A stretch of DNA of 64,000 nt from Lepturacanthus savala (lineage: Eukaryota; Chordata; Actinopteri; Scombriformes; Trichiuridae). The stretch is from contig CM060470.1 in assembly GCA_030544235.1 (NCBI GenBank), forward strand, positions 19,842,356 to 19,906,355, read 5' to 3'. The notes beneath the pieces are model-generated. The model did no database searches. It was not told the DNA's origin and saw only the letters and a list, made by a program, of their open reading frames with translations. The stretch's first letter is position 1, and each line of letters begins with the position of its first letter. A program made the position numbers and the translations under genes. Below, piece after piece: positions 58,409-64,000 of the stretch.

Positions 58409-58574
58409 GTACCAACATTCCTCTGATGTTGGCATGAACCTCCTCCATTACTTTCTTTATGAACTTCCTGTTTACTCTTTTAAAATAGCTCCTGTGAATT
58501 TAATGAAATTGTGTTTTTGATTCTGGATGTTTGTATTGTTTGAAAATTGACTTGATTGTACTGAAATGTTGAAG

Positions 58575-58655
58575 TCCCTGAAGCCAGAAAACCTGTGGAA
58601 GAAAAGGTTCCTGTAGTATCAGTCCCAGAGAAGAAGGAAGTTCCTGCCCGTAAAG
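58575..58655 (+). CDS. ttn: E68: PEVK exon
   Basis: 81 nt, phase 1 to 1, VPEARKPVEEKVPVVSVPEK then KEVPARK, between ATGTTGAAG| and AAAG|GTAGA. The acceptor has almost no polypyrimidine tract. Confidence 0.88.
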
Positions 58656-58774
58656 GTAGAGGTGTGTGATTCTAACATCTTCCTCCTTAACATCTTTCAT
58701 CTTTGCTGGTTTGAATAGATCAAATGTTGTTTTGGATTTACTGTTTCATAATGTGTTTGACTGTATCTTAAAAG

Positions 58775-58846
58775 AAGCAGAGGAGGTTAAGAAGCCTGTG
58801 GTTGCCCCCTCTGTACCTGCCGAGAAGCCCGGTGTGCCAAAGAAAG
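58775..58846 (+). CDS. ttn: E69: PEVK exon
   Basis: 72 nt, phase 1 to 1, EAEEVKKPVVAPSVPAEKPG then VPKK, between TCTTAAAAG| and AAAG|GTATT. Confidence 0.88.
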
Positions 58847-59249
58847 GTATTTTTTCTCTCTCTTCCTTCTGATTATAAAGTAGCAGCCTCAGTAGTAGCA
58901 GTTTGTGGGTTAAGCGCAATGTAGCTTTTCCACCTCCTTTGTCTTATCTGGATTTTGTTATGTTACTCTCTGTTTTCATCTTAACTGTGTTCTAAATTAT
59001 ACTGTCGTCAATTTCACTCTTAAATAGTGTGCGTGTATCCCTCTTGATATTATTCTTTTGTCTTGTATCTGTATTTAAAGCTGCTTCTATAGCTGCTTTA
59101 GAAGTATTTAATTTCTTTTATGTTTTGTCTATTTGTACCACTCGAATTTCCCTTTGGGGATAATAAAGTTTACCTTGACCTCTTGATAACTCTTTGATGC
59201 TACTATGACTGTGTTAAGTTTTACTAATGTCTGTGTTACCCACATAAAG
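58847..59249 (+). other. intron E69/E70 (403 bp)
   Basis: AT/T-rich. TTTCCCTTTGGGGATAATAA with AAGTTTACCTTGACC near 59150 resembles a tail of a fish retroelement, but too little is left to name it. Confidence 0.4.
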
Positions 59250-59660
59250 ATGAGCCCAAACCTCAGGTTCCACCAGTGTCCAAAAAAGAGCCTGAAGCTA
59301 AGCCCCAACTGAAAAAAGCAGAACCTGAACCAAAGGCTAAGCCCACACCAGCTCCCAAAGTAGAACCTGAACCGAAGGCTAAGCCCACCCCAGCTCCCAA
59401 AGCAGAACCTGAACCAAAGGCTAAGCCCATACCAGCTCCCAAAGTAGAACCTGAACCGAAGGCTAAGCCCACCCCAGCTCCCAAAGCAGAACCTGAACCA
59501 AAGGCTAAGCCCACACCAGCTCCCAAAGCAGAACCTGAACCAAAGGCTAAGCCCACACCGGCTCCCAAAGAAGAACCTGAACCTAAACCTGTGATGGTTG
59601 AGCTGGAGCCCGAAGGAAAGCCAGCAGCACTGAAGAAGCCAGTGACACCACCATCCAAAG
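59250..59660 (+). CDS. ttn: E70: PEVK exon made of 14-residue repeats
   Basis: 411 nt, 137 codons, phase 1 to 1, between CACATAAAG| and AAAG|GTATT. DEPKPQVPPVSKKEPEAKPQ leads into six tandem units of (A/V)EPEPKAKP(T/I)PAPK (about 59320-59571), then EEPEPKPVMVELEPEGKPAA and PPSK. It contains only P, E, K, A, T, V and a few others: a disordered Pro-rich spring. The antisense frame is open by chance over the repeat. Confidence 0.9.
59320..59571 (+). repeat. ttn: 42-bp coding minisatellite
   Basis: Six head-to-tail 42-bp units in E70; the first residue alternates Ala, Val, Ala, Val, Ala, Ala, which suggests amplification of an 84-bp dimer. Confidence 0.92.
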
Positions 59661-59815
59661 GTATTTCCTACATTGTTTATTTGTGTTTTGAGTCTTATTG
59701 TGTGTTTGCCTTCACTGTATTTGCTCAGCTTCGATCATGGAAGCAACATCTTTGACTTTCTGTTGGTCTTGACTCTTTCTGTTCTTATTTGCGCCGATCT
59801 GAATCTTGCTTTAAG

Positions 59816-60283
59816 TCCATGAAGAGGCATCAAAACCAGAGGTAACAAAGGAGCCTTTAAAACCAGACGCCCGAAAACCCAAACCAGAACTTCGTAAACC
59901 TGAACCTGCTGTCACCAAGCCAGAACCAGAAAAACCTAAACCAGAAGGGAGAAAAATTGAAACAGAACTAGGAAAACCAAAACCAGAAGCCCGAAAACCA
60001 GAAGCAGAAGAAACAAAAGCAAGAGTCTTTAAACCTGAACCTGCCATCACCCAGCGAGAACCAGAAAAAACTAAACCAGGAGTCCAGAAACCTGAACCTT
60101 CCATCACTCAGCTAGAACCAGAAAAAACAAGACCAGGAGTCTATGAAACTGAACCTGCCATCACGAAGAAAGAACCTGTTCCAAAACCAGAAGTAGTGTG
60201 TAAAAAACCTGGAGCTGAAGATAGAGCCTCAGAGCCAGAATCTACATGGACAAAACCAGAATTGAAGGATCTTCCGAAGAAAG
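59816..60283 (+). CDS. ttn: E71: PEVK exon, 19-residue repeats
   Basis: 468 nt, 156 codons, phase 1 to 1, between GCTTTAAG| and AAAG|GTACA. No Met, so a start-based search misses it. VHEEASKPEVTKEPLKPDAR, then related units: RKPEPAVTKPEPEKPKPEG, FKPEPAITQREPEKTKPGV, QKPEPSITQLEPEKTRPGV, YETEPAITKKEPVPKPEVV. It ends ELKDLPKK. Confidence 0.9.
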
Positions 60284-60598
60284 GTACATGACGCCTCCAA
60301 TCATGTGGTCAGATGCAACTCTTAAAACTCTTGTCGCTGTCTTTCCTCATTAACATGTATGGAGTGATTGTCGTCTTTCTAATTCTTCTCCTTTTCTATG
60401 TTTGATTTTGTTTGTGCCAGCAAACTCTTTGCAAACTCTTTTTAAAAACACAAAACATTCTACTTCATACTTTATACTTTATACAGGCTTATTTTACTTC
60501 CTTCACTCCTGTTTGTCTATTTTTTAACTTGGGCCGAATTAATGATTTTAAACATAGTTCATATATTCTAGTGTTTGACAGACATGTTTTTCTTTAAG
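60284..60598 (+). other. intron E71/E72 (315 bp)
   Basis: No feature seen. Confidence 0.6.
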
Positions 60599-60712
60599 TG
60601 CCAGAAGCACCAACAAAGAAGGAGGCGGTTGCACCACCACCTCCACCTACAGCCCAACAGAAGAAGCAGAGAGATGAGGAAGCACCACAGAAGAAGCCTG
60701 TGGCAGCTAAAG
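60599..60712 (+). CDS. ttn: E72: PEVK exon
   Basis: 114 nt, phase 1 to 1, VPEAPTKKEAVAPPPPPTAQ then QKKQRDEEAPQKKPVAAK, between TTCTTTAAG| and AAAG|GTACC. It contains a five-Pro run. Confidence 0.88.
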
Positions 60713-60864
60713 GTACCTGAAGCTCAACCAGAGCTTCTAACACCAAACTCTTTTATTAATCTTAAACTCTTTTTGTGTTTTGTTGAGTGTTTCTCTTTGA
60801 ATTTGGCGTGTTAATTAATCTTGACTTCAAGACTTCTAATGTATCTGAATGGTGCTCTTTAAAG

Positions 60865-60963
60865 TTCCTGTCGAGGGAAAAGTACCCGAGCCCTCAAAAG
60901 CAGCCAAGAAACCAGAACCTGCTCTGGTTCCTACCAAAGAAGAACCAACAAAGAAAGAGAAAG
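60865..60963 (+). CDS. ttn: E73: PEVK exon
   Basis: 99 nt, phase 1 to 1, VPVEGKVPEPSKAAKKPEPA then LVPTKEEPTKKEK, between CTTTAAAG| and AAAG|GTACT. Confidence 0.88.
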
Positions 60964-61615
60964 GTACTTTCCTGTTTCTGACAGATCTTTCACTTCACTT
61001 CTGTTTGTTGTTTTTGTCCTCTGAGTCTGTTCACGATTTAAACAAGCAGGGATATGTTTTCAACTTAACAAATTATATTTTACTCTTGCGATCAGGAGTA
61101 AGCACTAGTTCAGTTGCCTTTTTACATTGTAGAGTGCTGATTGCACCACGGGTGCCCCTGCGAGTGCTTGCTTCTGAAATGTATCTTTTTAAAGCAATTT
61201 GCTCCTTCCATGAAAATATTTGGTTCACAAAAAATAATAATAAATACAATAATTTTGGTTGTTCTCTTCATCACCTGAACAACAAAATTTTCACTTGTAC
61301 ACCAACAAGATCTAAATTTATCAAGTGGACCATAACATTCTAGATTCCATTCCTACTCTCCAGAGAATGAGACATTCATATTTTAATGTCTCATTTTTGA
61401 AATGACATTCAAGGTCATCTCATGGCTCTGAGAAACATTACCGGTATCCGTCGGTTGTTGGCCTGGTGGCTGCAATCAACACCTGCAGCACAGTCTGGTT
61501 AAAAAGTAAAAAAAAATATTCCCTGTTGTTTAAAACATTCTTATTGTGCGCCAGCACAATTTCTGTTCTTTATAGTCATGTCTTGTGCATGTTCTTGTGT
61601 CAAACCCTCTTAAAG
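60964..61615 (+). other. intron E73/E74 (652 bp)
   Basis: A short inverted repeat, GAGAATGAGACATTCATATT / AATGTCTCATTTTTGAAATG, lies near 61363-61400. No exon supported. Confidence 0.5.
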
Positions 61616-62944
61616 CTTTGAAGCCCAAAGTCGTACCTGAAGAGGTGCGTGAGCCTGAAAAAGTACCTCAGAAGGTGTTTGATGAGGTGATTGTTTCGGA
61701 GCCTGAACCTGAGAGGCTGCCTGATAAGAGGAGGCCTCCGGGGAAAACTGAGGTGAAAGAAAGGATCTATGAGAAGGTACCAGCTCCTCAGAGAAAAGTG
61801 GAAGAAATTCCACAGATGGTTCCAGAAAAAGTACTGGAGAAAATTCAAGCTAAACCTTCAGAAGAAAAAGAACCAGAGAAGGTCCGAGTAGAGAAGGTTA
61901 GAGTAAAACCTTCAGAGGAAAAAGAACAAGAGAAGGTTAGAGTACCAGAAAAGGTTAGACTTAAACCCTCAGAGGAAAAAGAACCAGAGAAGGTCCGAGT
62001 ACCAGAGAAGGTCCGAGTTAAACCCTCAGAGGAAAAAGAACCAGAGAAGGTTAGAGTACCAGAGAAGGTTAGACTTAAATCCTCAGAGGAAAAAGAACCA
62101 GAGAAGGTCCGAGTACCAGAGAAGGTCCGAGTTAAACCCTCAGAGGAAAAAGAACCAGAGAAGGTCCGAGTACCAGAGAAGGTCCGAGTTAAACTGTCAG
62201 AGGAAATAGAACCAGAGAAGGTTCAAGTTAAACCTTCAGACAAAACAGTACCAGAGAAGGCCCGAGTTAAGCCTTCAGAGGACACCATGCCAGAAAAGGT
62301 TCAGGTTCAACCCGAAGAAGAAAAAGAACTGGAGAAGGTCCAAATTAAAATCTCAGAGAAAAAAGTGCCAGAGAAGGTTCATGTACCAGAAAAGGTTAAA
62401 GTTAAACCCTCAGAAGAAAAAGAACCAGAGAAGGTTCAAGTACCAGGGAAGGTTAGAGTTAAACCCTCAGAGGAAAAAGAACCAGAGAAGGTTCAAGTAC
62501 CAGAGAAAGTTAGACTTAAACCCTTAGAGGAAAAAGAACCAGAGAAGGTTCGAATACGAGAGAAGGTTCGAGTTAAACCCTCAGAGGAAAAAGCACCAGA
62601 GAAGGTTAAAGTTAAACCTTCAGAGAAATTAGTACCAGAGAAGGTTCAGGTTAAACCCTTTGAGGAAAAAGAACCAGAAAAGGTTGAAGTGATACCATCA
62701 GAGGAAAAAGAACAAGAGAAGGTTCGAGTTAAACCCTCAGAAGAAAAAACATTGGAGAATGATCAAGTAAAACCCCCAGAGGAAAAAACACTGGAGAAGA
62801 CTCTTCTTAAGAGGAAGCCTACAAAAGTTCCTCAGAAAATGGCAGAAGAAGAGAGGATTCCAGAAAAAACACCTCATAAAAAGATCCCTGGGAAGGTTCC
62901 TGAAACTAAACCCAAACAGGAGGTAGAAGAAATTCTTCCTAAAG
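61616..62944 (+). CDS. ttn: E74: long PEVK exon built of 13/19-residue repeats
   Basis: 1,329 nt, 443 codons, phase 1 to 1, between CTCTTAAAG| and AAAG|GTACA. A unique lead (ALKPKVVPEEVREPEKVPQK) precedes about 20 tandem units of KPSEEKEPEKVRV; about half carry a six-residue extension (PEKVRV or PEKVRL) giving 19 residues. The 3' units are more diverged. It ends TKVPQKMAEEERIPEKTPHK, then KIPGKVPETKPKQEVEEILP. Almost only P, E, K, V, R and S: an extreme PEVK composition with regular charge alternation. Confidence 0.93.
61850..62800 (+). repeat. ttn: 39/57-bp coding minisatellite
   Basis: In-frame tandem units in E74 with the consensus CCTCAGAGGAAAAAGAACCA followed by GAGAAGGTTCGAGTT. The 39-bp and 57-bp forms alternate in blocks. 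Confidence 0.92.
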
Positions 62945-63431
62945 GTACAGCTGAGGCAGTCCTCAACTCTTTCTCTCTTTGTATCTTCTTCATGCATGCA
63001 AACCACCGGCAACAGTCCAGATACAGAAAATCAGTCATCTGCTAATGGAAATAAAATCCACTCATGATTGATACATGATTGCATGTTCTTCTGAACCTGT
63101 TCTCTAACAGTGGTTTAAGTCATTTAAACAGAAGTAATTTCACCTTAAAACAAGACTGAGTCAAACTCTTGACATTTGTCATAATGTGACATTACGTAAC
63201 ATCAGTCTAAATGGAAAAAAGCCAATTGAACACAAACTGAACTGTTGCCACCTCTTCATACTCTTAACATTTTGCATCCCTCTTTGATGTCTTAAAGTGT
63301 GCTGTGTTTTGTGTTATGTAATGTATCCTGGTTATTTTTGTATGTTTGTGTGTTAACTGTATAATCTGTTATCTTCTTTTAAAATAATCTTCACCACCAA
63401 AATGGATATAAAAAACCCAATTATTTCAAAG
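62945..63431 (+). other. intron E74/E75 (487 bp)
   Basis: No feature seen. Confidence 0.55.
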
Positions 63432-63506
63432 AAAAAGATATTATGAAGATTCAGAAGATTCTTACTTCGACTGAACAAGAGAAAAAAGTCTCTCCTACAG
63501 AAAAAG
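63432..63506 (+). CDS. ttn: E75: PEVK-region exon
   Basis: 75 nt, phase 1 to 1, EKDIMKIQKILTSTEQEKKV then SPTEK, between ATTTCAAAG| and AAAG|GTACC. Its composition is less Pro-rich than its neighbours, so the call rests mainly on frame and the matching splice signature. Confidence 0.75.
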
Positions 63507-63711
63507 GTACCGACCATCTACAGGAACATAAAGTACTCTAACCAAATCTTAATTCTTGGTGCAATATCACCTCAAGCATTATCCATTTAATACCTGTGTT
63601 GTCTTTTTCAAACACTGATACTTGTCTTTGTGTTTTGTTATCACCTCTTGGCGCCGCCACATGACGCCTCTTCTTCAACACCTCTTCTTCAACACCTTTT
63701 AAAATATCCAG

Positions 63712-64000
63712 CAGAGAAAAGTCTTGTCATGATTGAGCAAAGGAGAGCTCAGAGGTTACAAGACATTTATAATGTAACAGAGGAAACATCTCCCACAGAA
63801 GAGGTGTGGGAACACGAAGTGGTGGTGGAAGAACACATTGAAATGTTTTATGAGGACAAAGGTCCTCCTGTTGGTGATACAATCATATCGTCTGAAGATG
63901 ACAGCTTGAGTACGACAGAAAAGCTGAGGCAAAGAGATAAAAAGTCAGAACCAAGAGGTGAGATATCTGTTACTGATGCTCAAAAGAGGAAGCTGGCAAA
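63712..64000 (+). CDS. ttn: E76: acidic PEVK-region exon (right end uncertain)
   Basis: It starts in phase 1 after TATCCAG|: AEKSLVMIEQRRAQRLQDIY, TEEVWEHEVVVEEHIEMFYE, SSEDDSLSTTEKLRQRDKKS. A strong donor, AGAG|GTGAG, would end it at 63957 (246 nt). The frame also stays open to 64000 (RGEISVTDAQKRKLA), so it may instead run out of the window. Glu-rich with Trp and Tyr, like the polyE motifs of PEVK. Tandem acceptor CAGCAG at 63709-63714. Confidence 0.72.

Noticed and set aside
59263..59658. 131-codon antisense Gly/Ala/Ser-rich frame resembling a silk- or collagen-like protein
   Set aside because: It is exactly opposite the 42-bp repeat of E70; the repeat keeps several frames open.

Overview
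This window is one long internal piece of a titin (ttn) gene, read left to right on the + strand, from a ray-finned fish and probably a teleost. The titin call rests on protein recognition. There is an unbroken chain of about 90-residue I-set immunoglobulin (Ig) domains, the linker motifs RSVLRRAPE and YWYWPEDH near the left end, a novex-3-type terminal exon, an N2B-type exon, the N2A element with its NVDPKEYEKYARLYGITD motif, and the first exons of the PEVK spring. The fish call rests on the repeats: an inverted pair of DANA-like tRNA-derived SINEs, hAT-type miniature elements whose ends begin AGGGCTG, TG/TA microsatellites, and short introns. Titin is the giant sarcomere protein that spans Z-disc to M-line, and this window encodes its elastic I-band part. 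I cannot tell which teleost ttn paralogue it is.

Layout (exons are numbered E1 to E76 within this window only). E1-E17 (2-11035) carry the proximal tandem Ig domains. E18 (11621-12010) is a novex-1/novex-2-like Ig cassette and E19 (13492-13542) a 17-codon connector. E20 (14790-22666) is a 2,625-codon novex-3 exon with its own stop codon, 3'UTR and candidate polyadenylation site, so it would end a short titin near the Z-disc. E21 (25675-29499) is the N2B exon with three Ig domains around a long unique spring. E22-E53 (30224-49444) are the middle and distal tandem Ig domains, mostly one domain per exon. E24-E47 form four six-domain super-repeats, and E42-E51 also match one ten-domain super-repeat. 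E54-E60 (49906-54676) are the N2A element. E61-E76 (54775 to the right edge) are the start of PEVK: short exons, then several long repeat-built ones.

Nearly every internal exon is a multiple of three and starts and ends in phase 1, so single exons can be skipped without breaking the frame. This is the basis of titin isoform choice: novex-3 stop versus N2B, and variable use of Ig and PEVK exons. Exon limits were placed by eye from GT/AG sites, reading frame and domain continuity. No transcript data were available.

Most notable observations: a switch in splice-site type at the PEVK region (11 of 16 acceptors end in AAG, and the later donors are mostly GTAC/GTAT without a +5 G); internal repeat structure in the N2B spring and in novex-3; PEVK exons built from 13/19-residue, 14-residue and 19-residue repeats; a nearly identical inverted SINE pair around the N2A-PEVK junction that shares sequence beyond the SINE body; and a novex-3 polyadenylation signal directly upstream of a long TG microsatellite. 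I found no system that is wholly separate from titin.
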